NCBI RefSeq assembly: GCF_947504215.1 | Contig: NZ_CANNGO010000004.1 | Span: 124,001 to 188,000, forward strand | Length of the DNA: 64,000 bases | Reading direction: 5' to 3' | Source of the DNA: an uncultured Ruegeria sp. | Lineage (GTDB): Bacteria; Pseudomonadota; Alphaproteobacteria; Rhodobacterales; Rhodobacteraceae | In this document: positions 18,538 to 27,805 of the stretch, piece by piece | How positions within the stretch are numbered: the first letter of the stretch is position 1 | How the letters are laid out: each line of letters starts with the position of its first letter | The notes under the pieces: generated by a model | The model's input: only the letters and a program-made list of their open reading frames with translations | Told to the model about the DNA's origin: nothing | Database searches by the model: none | Program-made: the position numbers and the translations under genes

Positions 18538-18560
18538 CCCCGGCGACTACGTCGCCGGGG
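18538..18560. terminator. Perfect hairpin between lpd and the tetR-type gene
   Basis: The 10-bp arms CCCCGGCGAC and GTCGCCGGGG surround a three-base loop. The stop codon of the convergent regulator gene lies in the loop and left arm. There is no long T-tract on either side (TTAACC on plus, ATTTCTA on minus), so it may act as a weak bidirectional terminator or mRNA-end stabiliser. Confidence 0.65.
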
Positions 18561-19125
18561 TTAACCACGCTTCAAGATAGATTTCCAACTTGTCTTCGAA
18601 ACTCTGCGCCTCGTGTAGTGCACAGAACTTCAGTGACATGGCTTGAATCGCAAAGGCCTGAACGCCTTCTGCAAGCAAATCGGCTGAGACGTCTTTACGT
18701 ACGTCCGCATATGTCAGCCAATTTTCAACCACGCGAAAGTAACGCTCAAAACAATGTGCAATTGGTCCGATTTCGGCGACCGCCGCAGCGCCCGAATAGC
18801 GTATCAGCAGATCAAACACATAGCGTTCAGACGTCATAAAACTGTGAATGGGTTTCAGGACGCGGATAAGCTCGGGCACCGTTTTTGGCGGCAGATTAGC
18901 TTCTACCTGATCAAAGATTGAACTCAATCGCTCACCTATCAGAATTTCCATCAGGGCATCTTTGTCGCGGAAATGCGCAAAGAACGTACCCTTGGCGACA
19001 CCTGCTGCTTTTACAACCTCTTCTACTCGCAAGGCCTCATAGCCCTCGCGGTGAATCACCTCTTCTGACGCCGCAAGCAATCGGGCGCGTGTTCTGAGTG
19101 TGCGTTTTTGAACTGCCTTTTGCAT
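18547..19125 (-). CDS. TetR/AcrR family transcriptional regulator
   Basis: This is a 192-aa TetR-type repressor. The N-terminal helix-turn-helix is visible at about residues 10-55 (ILARASEE-like start, VVKAAGVAKGTFFAHFRDKDAL), and the C-terminal ligand domain is unspecific. The start is taken at the ATG at 19125; a GTG at 19140 is an alternative. Its promoter region, shared with a divergent flavoprotein gene, holds three TGACCNNGGTCA palindromes, the expected pattern for autoregulation and control of the neighbour. The inducer is unknown, possibly a quinone or electrophile given the target. Its last codons lie in the hairpin after lpd. Confidence 0.9.
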   Translation of the reverse strand: MQKAVQKRTLRTRARLLAASEEVIHREGYEALRVEEVVKAAGVAKGTFFAHFRDKDALMEILIGERLSSIFDQVEANLPPKTVPELIRVLKPIHSFMTSERYVFDLLIRYSGAAAVAEIGPIAHCFERYFRVVENWLTYADVRKDVSADLLAEGVQAFAIQAMSLKFCALHEAQSFEDKLEIYLEAWLTPAT

Positions 19126-19146
19126 AGGGCGTTTTCGCACGATTTT

Positions 19147-19209
19147 TGACCATGGTCAAATTTTTATTGACCGGGGTCATTTTTTAAACTAGGAAACTGA
19201 CCGTGGTCA
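19147..19209. promoter_or_regulatory. Three TGACCNNGGTCA operators in a divergent promoter region
   Basis: Three 12-bp palindromes are visible: TGACCATGGTCA (19147-19158), TGACCGGGGTCA (19168-19179) and TGACCGTGGTCA (19198-19209), with start-to-start spacing of 21 and 30 bp. They fill the gap between the TetR-type gene and the divergent quinone-reductase-like gene. The inference is binding by the adjacent TetR-family protein. Confidence 0.82.
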
Positions 19210-19226
19210 TTTTTAGGAGAACTCCC

Positions 19227-19820
19227 ATGCACCCCAAGAAGATCTTCATCCTCGATGGACATCCCGCTGAAAGCAGCCTGTCCCGCACCTTTGCCCAGAC
19301 TTACGAAGCCGCAGCCCGTGAGAAAGGGCACGAGGTTCGCTTGGTCCATCTCAGTGATCTACAGTTCGATTTTGACTTTGGACAAGGCAACTATGAGGAT
19401 TTCAAACCGCTTGAGCCGGTATTGGATCAGATCCTACAGGACATCGAATGGAGCGACCATCTGGTGCTGACCACACCGATGTGGTGGGGTGGCCTGCCAG
19501 CAAAGCTCAAAGGACTGATTGATCGGATGTTCATCCCGGGTCGGACATTCGACACAAGAAATACTACCAAAATCGGCTTCCCTGCCCCAATGCTAACTGG
19601 TCGCACGGCACGTGTCATTCTAACGTCAGACACACCAGGCTGGTTCATGCGCCTGATCTATCGGCAAGCCTTGATCCGTCAGGTGCGTGATCAGATTCTG
19701 GGCTTTGTCGGTTTCAAGCCAACGCGCTTCACCTACTTCGCGGGCGCCAGTTGTCCCAAACCGGGCAGCGTTGAGCGCTGGATAGCAAAGGTATCCAGGA
19801 TCGGGGCCGCCGCGGTTTGA
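19227..19820 (+). CDS. NAD(P)H dehydrogenase (quinone)-like flavoprotein
   Basis: This 197-aa protein has a flavodoxin-like fold of the NQO1/KefF/MdaB family. The start at 19227 follows AGGAGAACTCCC; an upstream in-frame ATG is rejected. The FMN/FAD phosphate-binding start KKIFILDGHPAESSLSRTFA and the TTPMWWGGLPAKLKGLIDRMF isoalloxazine-contact motif are clear. Such enzymes reduce quinones by two electrons and protect from electrophiles. The gene is divergent from a TetR-type regulator, with the third operator ending 17 bases before the start codon, so repression by that protein is very likely. Confidence 0.87.
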   Translation: MHPKKIFILDGHPAESSLSRTFAQTYEAAAREKGHEVRLVHLSDLQFDFDFGQGNYEDFKPLEPVLDQILQDIEWSDHLVLTTPMWWGGLPAKLKGLIDRMFIPGRTFDTRNTTKIGFPAPMLTGRTARVILTSDTPGWFMRLIYRQALIRQVRDQILGFVGFKPTRFTYFAGASCPKPGSVERWIAKVSRIGAAAV

Positions 19821-19837
19821 CCCCTTGATACAGCGGC

Positions 19838-20443
19838 CTACCACATCGTTTTGGCGGCGCGCACTCCCCATTCCTGATCATACTGCGCGCCGCCTTCTTC
19901 ACCGGCTGTCATCTCGGCCAAGATTTCGCCCACGGTCGGAAGTGCAGTCGCTTCGTGACCAGCGGTCCAGGTTCCAGCCCGCATCAATGCGCGCGCGCAT
20001 TGCGTGTAGATTTCAGCGATTTCGACAACAATCACCGTCGCAGGTCGCTTACCATTTTTCTCGAAACGGACGCGCAGGTTGTCATCCGCAGTCAGCCCCG
20101 CCGTTCCGTTCAGCCGAACCACGTTGTTTGACCCCGGAACCAAAAACAACAGCGAAACACGCGGGTCACGCACGATGTTGCGCAGCGAATCCAACCGATT
20201 ATTGCCCCGCCAATCCGGCATTGCCAGCGTGCCCGGGTCCAGTTCCAGAACAACCGGATTATCATCGCCGCGCGGGCTGCCATCGACACCTTCCGGCCCC
20301 ACTGTACTGAGGATGCACAGGCGCGATGACATGATCCATTTACGATAAAGTGGCGTCAGTCGACGCGCGACTTTGCGCATTGCTGGCGCGCCGGGCGTCC
20401 CATACAACGCCTCCAGCGTTTCAATGTCGTCAATGAGCTTCAT
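19838..20443 (-). CDS. Pyridoxamine 5'-phosphate oxidase-like FMN-binding protein
   Basis: This 201-aa protein has the FMN-binding split barrel of the PPOX family, of the MSMEG_1061 type rather than true PdxH. Visible features are RLCILSTVGPEGVDGSPRGD near residue 45, NNRLDSLRNIVRDPRVSLLFLVPG in the middle, and a C-terminal helical tail. The substrate is unknown; relatives bind F420, heme or FMN. The start codon at 20443 lies within the last codons of plsC (overlap of 14 bases), so it is the last gene of the ftsE-ftsX-plsC operon. Confidence 0.83.
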   Translation of the reverse strand: MKLIDDIETLEALYGTPGAPAMRKVARRLTPLYRKWIMSSRLCILSTVGPEGVDGSPRGDDNPVVLELDPGTLAMPDWRGNNRLDSLRNIVRDPRVSLLFLVPGSNNVVRLNGTAGLTADDNLRVRFEKNGKRPATVIVVEIAEIYTQCARALMRAGTWTAGHEATALPTVGEILAEMTAGEEGGAQYDQEWGVRAAKTMW

Positions 20444-21170
20444 CCGGATCAAACCCCACTTCCCGCATCAGTTCGTTAGAGCGTGTTTCAATCACGTCTT
20501 CCAACCGCACCAGAAACTCATCCCGTTGCACACCGGATTCAATTGGCTCCAGAAAATCGACAATCGCCAGACCCGGTTTGCGCATGATCCCGGTTCGCGG
20601 CCAGAAAACGCCGGCATTTGTCGCGACTGGAACGCAGGGGAATCCAAGACCTTCGTACAAAACGGCAGTTCCGACCTTATACGGTTTATACGAGCCCGGT
20701 GCGACCCGCGTGCCCTGAGGGTAAATCACCAACTGCCCCGGTTCGGCAAACTCCTTGGCGACGTCCTTGACCATTTTGGCAACCGCTACACCCTTCTTTC
20801 CGCGATTGACCGGGATGCAGCCCAAACGGCGTGCGTACATTCCGATAATTGGCGTCCATAATAGCTCTCGCTTCATGATGAACTTGCCATGCGGGATCGC
20901 GGCGAAGATCATGATGATATCCAAAAAAGACTGATGTTTGGCGCCGATGACAACCTCTCCGGACGGAGGAGATCCGCGTACCTCGCAACGAATCCCAACC
21001 ATCCAACGGGCCAACCACATCGTGCTGCGGGCATAAGTCCTGCAGGCCTGCGAAGCCCCTTTCTTGGAAAACAAAGCATAAGGCGCAAACACAAGGCCCA
21101 AGACCAGCATCCAGGCGTAGATGATGATCATAAAGATCAGCGAACGGACCCATTGAATGGCCTCGGACAT
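20430..21170 (-). CDS. plsC: 1-acyl-sn-glycerol-3-phosphate acyltransferase
   Basis: This enzyme converts lysophosphatidic acid to phosphatidic acid at the inner membrane. It is 246 aa with one or two N-terminal hydrophobic segments. The HX4D catalytic motif is in GAKHQSFLDI, and the substrate-binding motif reads YPQGTR, with Gln in place of the more common Glu. The block GCIPVNRG is also present. The start overlaps the ftsX stop (TGATG) and its end overlaps the PPOX-like gene, so it is part of a tightly coupled operon with ftsEX. Confidence 0.92.
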   Translation of the reverse strand: MSEAIQWVRSLIFMIIIYAWMLVLGLVFAPYALFSKKGASQACRTYARSTMWLARWMVGIRCEVRGSPPSGEVVIGAKHQSFLDIIMIFAAIPHGKFIMKRELLWTPIIGMYARRLGCIPVNRGKKGVAVAKMVKDVAKEFAEPGQLVIYPQGTRVAPGSYKPYKVGTAVLYEGLGFPCVPVATNAGVFWPRTGIMRKPGLAIVDFLEPIESGVQRDEFLVRLEDVIETRSNELMREVGFDPDEAH

Positions 21171-22069
21171 CAGGAAAGCTCCTTCAATTTACGACGGGCT
21201 GCGGTCCACGTGGCAAAAAAGGCGACCGTCGCGCCAAGGACAGGGATGAGAATGGGCAAGGCCCAGCCGCCACCTTGAAAGCCCACACCGGTCAGAAATC
21301 CACCCGTATTTGACGCCTCCGGCAGCAAAAGGACCCCAGTCATTCCAAGCAGGGTTCCGACAGCTGAACCAAAAAAAGCGCGGTAGGTAAAACGGCGGAC
21401 AAAAGCCCCGGCAATGAACCGATCGCGCGCACCCACTTGGCGCAGTACCTCGATGATTTGCGCATTGGCGGCAAGCGACGCGTTAGCGGCCAATGTGATC
21501 ATGGCTGCGGTGGCACCACCGATCAGCAAGATCGACACCCACCCAAGCCGCCGCAAAGACATCGCCGCATCCACCAAAGGTTCACGCCACCTTGTGTGAT
21601 CGTCCAGTACGGCGCCGGGAACTTCGGCCCCCAATCGCAAGCGCAACCCGGCGGCATCCAGCCCTGGATCACCTTCGACGATCTCAATCAGCTGCGGGAT
21701 AGGCAGAGTGTCCAGCGGCAAGTCGGGCCCAAACCACGGAGACAGCAGAGCCGCCTGTTCTTCGGCGGTCAGCGCGCGAGCAGACGCAACACCAGGGGTT
21801 TGGCTCAGAACGGTCAGTGCGGCTTCGGTCTGGGCAGCAAACTGTTCCACCGGGGCGTTTATGCGCAGGGTTGCTGCGCCCGCCAGTTCAGACGCCCAGC
21901 GGTCAGCGATCCTGCCCGAGGCGAGCGACAAAGCCAAAGCGAACACGGCCAGAAAAGCCATCGCTCCAGACACAAAAAAGGTCAGATGCGCGGTGTAGCC
22001 CGTCGGCGGCACAACCCGATCGGCGCGTGCATCGCGGCGCAGCAGGTTGCGGAGATCACCACTGCTCAT
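21170..22069 (-). CDS. ftsX: Cell division protein FtsX
   Basis: This is the membrane subunit of the FtsEX ABC complex, which controls peptidoglycan hydrolases at the division site. It is 299 aa. A short cytoplasmic N-terminus is followed by a transmembrane helix (about 30-50), a periplasmic domain (about 55-160) and three further helices (about 175, 225 and 270). The family-typical QVGARDRFIAGAFVRRFTYRA lies between helices two and three. It overlaps ftsE by four bases and plsC by one base. The sequence is more diverged than ftsE, as usual. Confidence 0.9.
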   Translation of the reverse strand: MSSGDLRNLLRRDARADRVVPPTGYTAHLTFFVSGAMAFLAVFALALSLASGRIADRWASELAGAATLRINAPVEQFAAQTEAALTVLSQTPGVASARALTAEEQAALLSPWFGPDLPLDTLPIPQLIEIVEGDPGLDAAGLRLRLGAEVPGAVLDDHTRWREPLVDAAMSLRRLGWVSILLIGGATAAMITLAANASLAANAQIIEVLRQVGARDRFIAGAFVRRFTYRAFFGSAVGTLLGMTGVLLLPEASNTGGFLTGVGFQGGGWALPILIPVLGATVAFFATWTAARRKLKELS

Positions 22070-22755
22070 AGATCCGCTCCTGCCAGCTGCAACCGCCGCT
22101 GAGAAATCCGCAAAACGCGGGCCTGTACTTGACTTTTGGCAGCGCGGATCAGGCTCAGATCATGTGTCGCGATCAATACGGTTTTTCCCATCCGGTTCAG
22201 CTCGATCAGCAGGCGTAGCAAACGTTGCGACATCTCCCAGTCCACATTTCCCGTTGGTTCATCCGCAAGCACCACGTCGGGCGACAGGATGAGGGCGCGC
22301 GCCAAAGCTGCGCGCTGGCGTTCACCTCCGGACAATTCCGGCGGCCTGGCTTCCAACCGAGGGCCAAGGCCCACCCAGCTCAGAAGCTCCGTTAGGTTGT
22401 CCTGCTCCGCGGATTCAGCACGCCCCGAGACCATCAGCGGCAAAGCGACATTCTCGCCCAAGGTCATGTGATCCAGAAACTGGCAATCCTGATGTACGAC
22501 GCCAATCCGGCGGCGCAGCAGGGCCATCTGATCCCGATCTAGCAGCGAGATATCCTGATCAAAAGCGCTTAGCCGTCCCGATGTTGGTAGCAGCGCCCCA
22601 TAACAAAGTTTGAGCAGCGTCGTTTTCCCCGCACCCGAAGGGCCGGTCAGAAAATGGAAGGACCCCGGCTGCAACTGCACCGATACGTCGCTCAGCAATT
22701 CGCCGCCACCGTAGGTGTAGCTGACATTCTCCAGCTCGATCACACGTGCCCCCAT
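22066..22755 (-). CDS. ftsE: Cell division ATP-binding protein FtsE
   Basis: This is the ABC ATPase partner of FtsX, 229 aa. The Walker A motif GPSGAGKTT is at residues 38-46, the Q-loop at VVHQDCQFLDHMT, the signature at LSGGERQRAALARAL, and Walker B at VVLADEPTGNVD. The ATG at 22755 gives the standard FtsE start (MGARVIELENVSYTYGGG). It is the first gene of the ftsE-ftsX-plsC-PPOX operon and is divergent from the zinc-ribbon protein gene. Confidence 0.94.
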   Translation of the reverse strand: MGARVIELENVSYTYGGGELLSDVSVQLQPGSFHFLTGPSGAGKTTLLKLCYGALLPTSGRLSAFDQDISLLDRDQMALLRRRIGVVHQDCQFLDHMTLGENVALPLMVSGRAESAEQDNLTELLSWVGLGPRLEARPPELSGGERQRAALARALILSPDVVLADEPTGNVDWEMSQRLLRLLIELNRMGKTVLIATHDLSLIRAAKSQVQARVLRISQRRLQLAGADL

Positions 22756-22927
22756 TTGTTTTGCCGCTCTTCTTGCCCGAGCGCGGTTTTGGTTTCAATG
22801 CCTTCACCGGGTCCAATTGGTGACACTTGGTCCGTGAAACCGAAAACGCCCTTTGCTGTTAGCTCTTAACGGAATATCATTCCTGAAAAAACTATTAACG
22901 GCCCGTTTGTACGGCCGGGGAGGCAGT

Positions 22928-23677
<750 letters not shown>

Positions 23678-23693
23678 TGCGCCAAGCCGTTCC

Positions 23694-26237
23694 CTAAAAC
23701 CGCTCAAGCAGACGTTTTAGGTATTCCAACTCGATTTTGGGGCGATCAGTATCGCCAGTACGTCGGCGAATTTCGTCCAGCAACTCTCTGGCACGGCGAT
23801 AGACATCCTCTCCCTGCAGCATGTCTTCTTCGGTCGAAATGGACCCGGCAGCACCAGGGTTGCGCCCCAGCGGATCGCGGTTGGTGGCCTGCATATCGCC
23901 TTCTTCGGTGCCCTGCCCCGGTTGGTTCTGCTGGTTCTGGGCCATCGCCTCACCCAATGACCGCATGCCTTCCCGCAAGGCTTCCATCGCCTCGGACTGA
24001 CGATCAATAGCTTCGGCCAGATCATCGCCGCGCAGCGCTTCTTCCGCGTCATCCATAGCACGGCCCGCACGACCTAGCGCTTCGCGCGCGGCCTCCCCCT
24101 CGGGTGTGCCTGCACCCGGTAGTCCTTGTTCCTGTCGACCCAGCTCGTCCCGGAGGGCCTGTTGCCGGTCTGCCAGCGTTCCTTGACCCTGCTGGCCTTC
24201 ACCCGACTGATCAGACCCTTGTCCCTGACCGCCTTGACCCTCGTGGCTTTGACCCCGGCCCTGCCCACCCGAGCTGCCTTCGTTGCCCTGGCTTTCACCG
24301 GCCTGTGCGCCCGGATTGAACTGTTCCTGCAGATCGCGGAAGGCCTGGTCGCTTAGGCCCTGTTGTTCGCGCAACGTCTCGGCAAGCCCTTCCATGGCTT
24401 GCTGGCCCTCGGACTGGCCGCCTTGACCCTGCCCCTGAGTGACGCGCATGTTTTCCATCATCTGTTGGAATTCATCCAGCGCTTGCTGCGCCTCGGCCAT
24501 GCGGCCCTGTTCCATCAGTTCCTGAATGCGGTCCATCATGCGCTGTAGGTCATCCTGTGACATTTGCATGGATTCGCCGTTCTGGCCCTGTTGCTGTTCG
24601 CCATTCTCGCCGTCTTGCTGCGCCAGACGCTGCAATTGCTGCAAGTAGTCTTGCGTCGCCTCTCGCAATTCCTGCATCAGCTCGGCGATTTCTTCATCGG
24701 AGGCCCCATTCTTCATCGCCTCGGACAACCGTTCCTGCGCCTGACGCATCCGTTCGAGCGCATCGGCCAGCGTGCCGTCTTCGATCAAGGCCGCAAGGTC
24801 CCACAAGGCCTGCGCAATTTCCTCCTGCTGCTCTGGCTTCAACCCGTATTCATCAAAGGTCTCCAACCGCCGCAAAACTACCCGCAGGCGCAAATAGGCA
24901 GTGTCCGAGCGGAACAAATCCTCAGGATGATTGGACACCGCGCGCAACACTTGCGCGACCCGTGTGGCATTGGCGCGAGCCCACAGCAGGTCTCGCCGTT
25001 GTTCGATCACCGCTGCCGCGAGCGGGTCAAAGAACCGACGCGCGGGCAACGCCGTCGCATAGGGTTCCGATTTGGATTGTTGGTCCGCGGCATCCTGCGC
25101 CATCAATGTGATTGTCACCGGCAGATGTGCCCACGGATGTTGCGAAAAATCTTCAATCAAGTCTTCGGTGAAATCGGTTCGATCCCCGGTAATCGGCATG
25201 GGCAACTCAACTTCAATCGCCTCACGCGGTTCAGGGTCCGCGATCAGACCATAACGGCGATCGACCGCAGCCAGATCCAGCTCGATCCGGGCCAGCCCAG
25301 ATACGATGCCGTAGTCATCAAGGGCCGCGTACGGAAGTTTCATCTGACCGCCAGCCTCAGATTCAGCGGCAGACGCCACCGCGATCTGTGGCGGCGCATC
25401 ACTTATGATGCCCAGTGTCCACTCTCGACCCGCCGGGCCTTCAATTCGAATCTGGCCTGAGTGTTCGACCACGAATTCCTGTTCCGGTTCGGTTGCCGCC
25501 TGTGTTCCGGCCACAGATGCAGTCTCAGTCAGGCTGTGCGCACCGACCTCTCCGTAAAATCGCAATGTAACGCGACTGCCCTGCGGTATAGAGAGTTCTG
25601 TTCCAGACTGATCCGCCAGATAGAGCGTCGGCAACCCGGTATAACGTGGCGGCTCCACCCAGCCTTCCCACGTTGCGCCTTGCCCGGCAACGGCAGCCCC
25701 AGGTGCCATTTCAGCGACCGATCCGATGCGCCAGAATGATCCGAATAGAACCGCAACAACCAATGCCAGCAACGCGGCATATCGCAGGGCGTAAGGGTCG
25801 CGTGACGCGAGCCGCAGATCCGGTTTCACCGCCTCCGCCTGGGCAACACGCTGCGCCATCCGGTGTTTATGGGCCCGCCAAAGAGTCACAGAATCCGCGT
25901 CCTGTGCACCAATGGCCTGATCATCCATCAGAGCCTGAATTGGTCGGCCTGGCAAAGTTTCGTCAAGTCTCGACAGGGCCTCGACACGCGACGGGATATG
26001 GAAACGCCTTGCCCCCCAAGCGACAGCAAGAACCAGTGCAAGCAAAGACACCGCACCAGCGCCCCAAACGAATTCGACCCTGACGAAATCCTGTAAGCCC
26101 AGCATCAGCGCTGCAAGCAGAAGCATCAAAATCGAAAACACTGGCCAGAAGGCACGCAAAACCTGCTCAGCCAACATACCGACATGGGTCAGCCAAAGGG
26201 ACATGCGTGGTAGTGGCAGGTTTGATCTATCGCTCAA
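23694..26237 (-). CDS. TIGR02302 / DUF4175 family membrane protein
   Basis: This is an 847-aa protein with an N-terminal membrane region: three hydrophobic helices near residues 27-49, 57-76 and 149-168. A large domain follows, then a long helical and low-complexity region rich in Gln, Gly and Glu (about 540-720), and a conserved C-terminal segment ending YLKRLLERF. This layout matches the alphaproteobacterial TIGR02302 family, whose function is unknown. The start is TTG at 26237, supported by a full AGGAGG six bases upstream that lies partly in a hairpin. The gene follows lysA by about 36 bases on the same strand. Confidence 0.88.
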   Translation of the reverse strand: MSDRSNLPLPRMSLWLTHVGMLAEQVLRAFWPVFSILMLLLAALMLGLQDFVRVEFVWGAGAVSLLALVLAVAWGARRFHIPSRVEALSRLDETLPGRPIQALMDDQAIGAQDADSVTLWRAHKHRMAQRVAQAEAVKPDLRLASRDPYALRYAALLALVVAVLFGSFWRIGSVAEMAPGAAVAGQGATWEGWVEPPRYTGLPTLYLADQSGTELSIPQGSRVTLRFYGEVGAHSLTETASVAGTQAATEPEQEFVVEHSGQIRIEGPAGREWTLGIISDAPPQIAVASAAESEAGGQMKLPYAALDDYGIVSGLARIELDLAAVDRRYGLIADPEPREAIEVELPMPITGDRTDFTEDLIEDFSQHPWAHLPVTITLMAQDAADQQSKSEPYATALPARRFFDPLAAAVIEQRRDLLWARANATRVAQVLRAVSNHPEDLFRSDTAYLRLRVVLRRLETFDEYGLKPEQQEEIAQALWDLAALIEDGTLADALERMRQAQERLSEAMKNGASDEEIAELMQELREATQDYLQQLQRLAQQDGENGEQQQGQNGESMQMSQDDLQRMMDRIQELMEQGRMAEAQQALDEFQQMMENMRVTQGQGQGGQSEGQQAMEGLAETLREQQGLSDQAFRDLQEQFNPGAQAGESQGNEGSSGGQGRGQSHEGQGGQGQGSDQSGEGQQGQGTLADRQQALRDELGRQEQGLPGAGTPEGEAAREALGRAGRAMDDAEEALRGDDLAEAIDRQSEAMEALREGMRSLGEAMAQNQQNQPGQGTEEGDMQATNRDPLGRNPGAAGSISTEEDMLQGEDVYRRARELLDEIRRRTGDTDRPKIELEYLKRLLERF

Positions 26238-26238
26238 G

Positions 26239-26261
26239 GCGGGCCTCCTAGTCGGGCCCGC
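26239..26261. promoter_or_regulatory. Hairpin overlapping the Shine-Dalgarno of the TIGR02302 gene
   Basis: The 7-bp arms GCGGGCC (26239-26245) and GGCCCGC (26255-26261) flank nine bases. The AGGAGG Shine-Dalgarno of the minus-strand TTG start (positions 26249-26244) lies in the loop and the first bases of the stem, so folding could limit ribosome access. The regulatory meaning is inferred. Confidence 0.4.
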
Positions 26262-26273
26262 GCGGTTATCGCG

Positions 26274-27539
26274 TCAGAGCCACGTAGGTATGGTATCGCG
26301 GTTTATCATTTCGTCAAAGCTTGGGCGTTCACGAATAACTGCAAATTGATCCCCATGCACCAGCACTTCTGGAATCAGCGGGCGCGTATTGTACTCGCTA
26401 GACATCACCGCACCATACGCCCCTGCGCTGCGGAAAGCGATAAGATCACCTGCAGACAGCGGCGGCATGTTGCGTTTTTTGGCAAAAGTATCACCAGATT
26501 CGCAGACCGGCCCGACGATATCATAGGGCCGCTGTTCGACACCGGGCGCGGGTTCGGTCACCGCAACAATGTCGTGATAGGCTTCGTACATCGCGGGGCG
26601 GATGAGGTCGTTCATCGCCCCATCGAGGATCAGGAAATCGCGGTCTTCACCGGATTTCACGTAGATGACCTTCGACACCATCAGACCTGCATTTCCTGCG
26701 ATCAGGCGACCGGGCTCGATTTCGATCTCGCAACCCAAATCGCCAAGCGTTTTCTTGATCATAGCGCCATACTCGACCGGTAAAGGCGGCGCGTCGTTTG
26801 AACGTGTGTAGGGAATACCCAAGCCGCCCCCTAGATCGAGCCGGCGGATATTGTGCCCTTCAGAGCGCAATTGCTCGGTCAATTCTGCGACTTTGTTGTA
26901 GGCCAGTTCGAACGGCTCCAGCTCGGTCAGTTGCGAGCCGATATGAACGTCGATCCCTATGACCTCCAAACCCGGCAAGCTGGCTGCCAGCGCATAGACC
27001 TCCAAGGCACGGGAGATCGGAATGCCGAACTTGTTCTCGGACTTGCCAGTGGCAATCTTGGCGTGGGTCTTGGCGTCTACGTCCGGGTTCACCCGCACGG
27101 TTATCGGCGCGATCATGCCCAGTTCTTGCGCAACGGCGTTGATCACTTCCATCTCGGGCTCGGATTCCACGTTGAACTGGCGGATGCCGCCAGTGAGCGC
27201 GTTGCGAATCTCATCCTCAGTTTTGCCAACACCCGAGAACACGATCTTGTCGCCCGGCACGCCTGCCGCCTTAGCGCGCAGGTATTCCCCACCCGAAACC
27301 ACATCCATTCCCGCGCCCGCTTGCGCCAGCGTTTTCAAGATCGCCTGATTGCTGGCCGCTTTCATCGCATAGCAGACAAGGTGATCGGTGCCGTCCAGCG
27401 CGTCATCGAACAGTTTGAAATGCCGCAGCAACGTTGCTGTCGAGTAGACATAGAACGGGGTTCCGACCGCGGCAGCGATTTCGGAGATCGGGACATCCTC
27501 GGCGAAAAGCGCGCCGTCGCGGTAGAGAAAGTGATCCAT
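26274..27539 (-). CDS. lysA: Diaminopimelate decarboxylase
   Basis: This is the last step of lysine biosynthesis: PLP-dependent decarboxylation of meso-diaminopimelate. The protein is 421 aa, full length. The PLP lysine is K60 in CYAMKAASN. HIGSQLT and GGGLGIPY bind the phosphate, and the C-terminal catalytic cysteine region reads GPVCESGDTFA. The SAGAYGAVMSSEYNTRP block closes the active site. It lies downstream of argH and two tiny lipoprotein genes on the same strand. Confidence 0.96.
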   Translation of the reverse strand: MDHFLYRDGALFAEDVPISEIAAAVGTPFYVYSTATLLRHFKLFDDALDGTDHLVCYAMKAASNQAILKTLAQAGAGMDVVSGGEYLRAKAAGVPGDKIVFSGVGKTEDEIRNALTGGIRQFNVESEPEMEVINAVAQELGMIAPITVRVNPDVDAKTHAKIATGKSENKFGIPISRALEVYALAASLPGLEVIGIDVHIGSQLTELEPFELAYNKVAELTEQLRSEGHNIRRLDLGGGLGIPYTRSNDAPPLPVEYGAMIKKTLGDLGCEIEIEPGRLIAGNAGLMVSKVIYVKSGEDRDFLILDGAMNDLIRPAMYEAYHDIVAVTEPAPGVEQRPYDIVGPVCESGDTFAKKRNMPPLSAGDLIAFRSAGAYGAVMSSEYNTRPLIPEVLVHGDQFAVIRERPSFDEMINRDTIPTWL

Positions 27540-27610
27540 ATCTGCGCGCTTAGACCAAAACGGGGGGCCGGTTCAATGGATTCGGGCGCTTATGGGCCCG
27601 ACACGGCCAT

Positions 27611-27760
27611 TTAGAATTCGGTCGAGACCCCGGCACGTGCATAGCCGGATACGGAAATGCCGGACGGTTTTGGCTCTGGCTTAGGATCAGAGCGCGATGC
27701 AGATGTCGGTTCGCACGCCGCCAAAACGGCAAGCGTCAAGATTAGGCCGATGGTTCGCAT
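27611..27760 (-). CDS. Tiny lipoprotein (49 aa) between argH and lysA
   Basis: I found this by hand translation; it is 49 residues. It starts MRTIGLILTLAVLAAC, a short signal sequence with a clear lipobox (LAAC, Cys16), followed by a Pro/Lys/Ser-rich mature part (PKPEPKPSG) and the ending SVSGYARAGVSTEF. A strong AGGAG lies eight bases before the ATG at 27760. Similar small lipoproteins occur next to argH/lysA in Roseobacter-group genomes as far as I recall; the function is unknown. It is cotranscribed with a second small lipoprotein upstream. Confidence 0.8.
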   Translation of the reverse strand: MRTIGLILTLAVLAACEPTSASRSDPKPEPKPSGISVSGYARAGVSTEF

Positions 27761-27805
27761 ATGCCGTTCTCCTTAGAGTCTGTACTGACGGTGTTGGATT
27801 TCGGA

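Noticed and set aside
24564-25460. 298-codon plus-strand frame opposite the TIGR02302 gene
   Set aside because: It is antisense to a well-supported gene with matching family architecture; no ribosome site or homology is visible.
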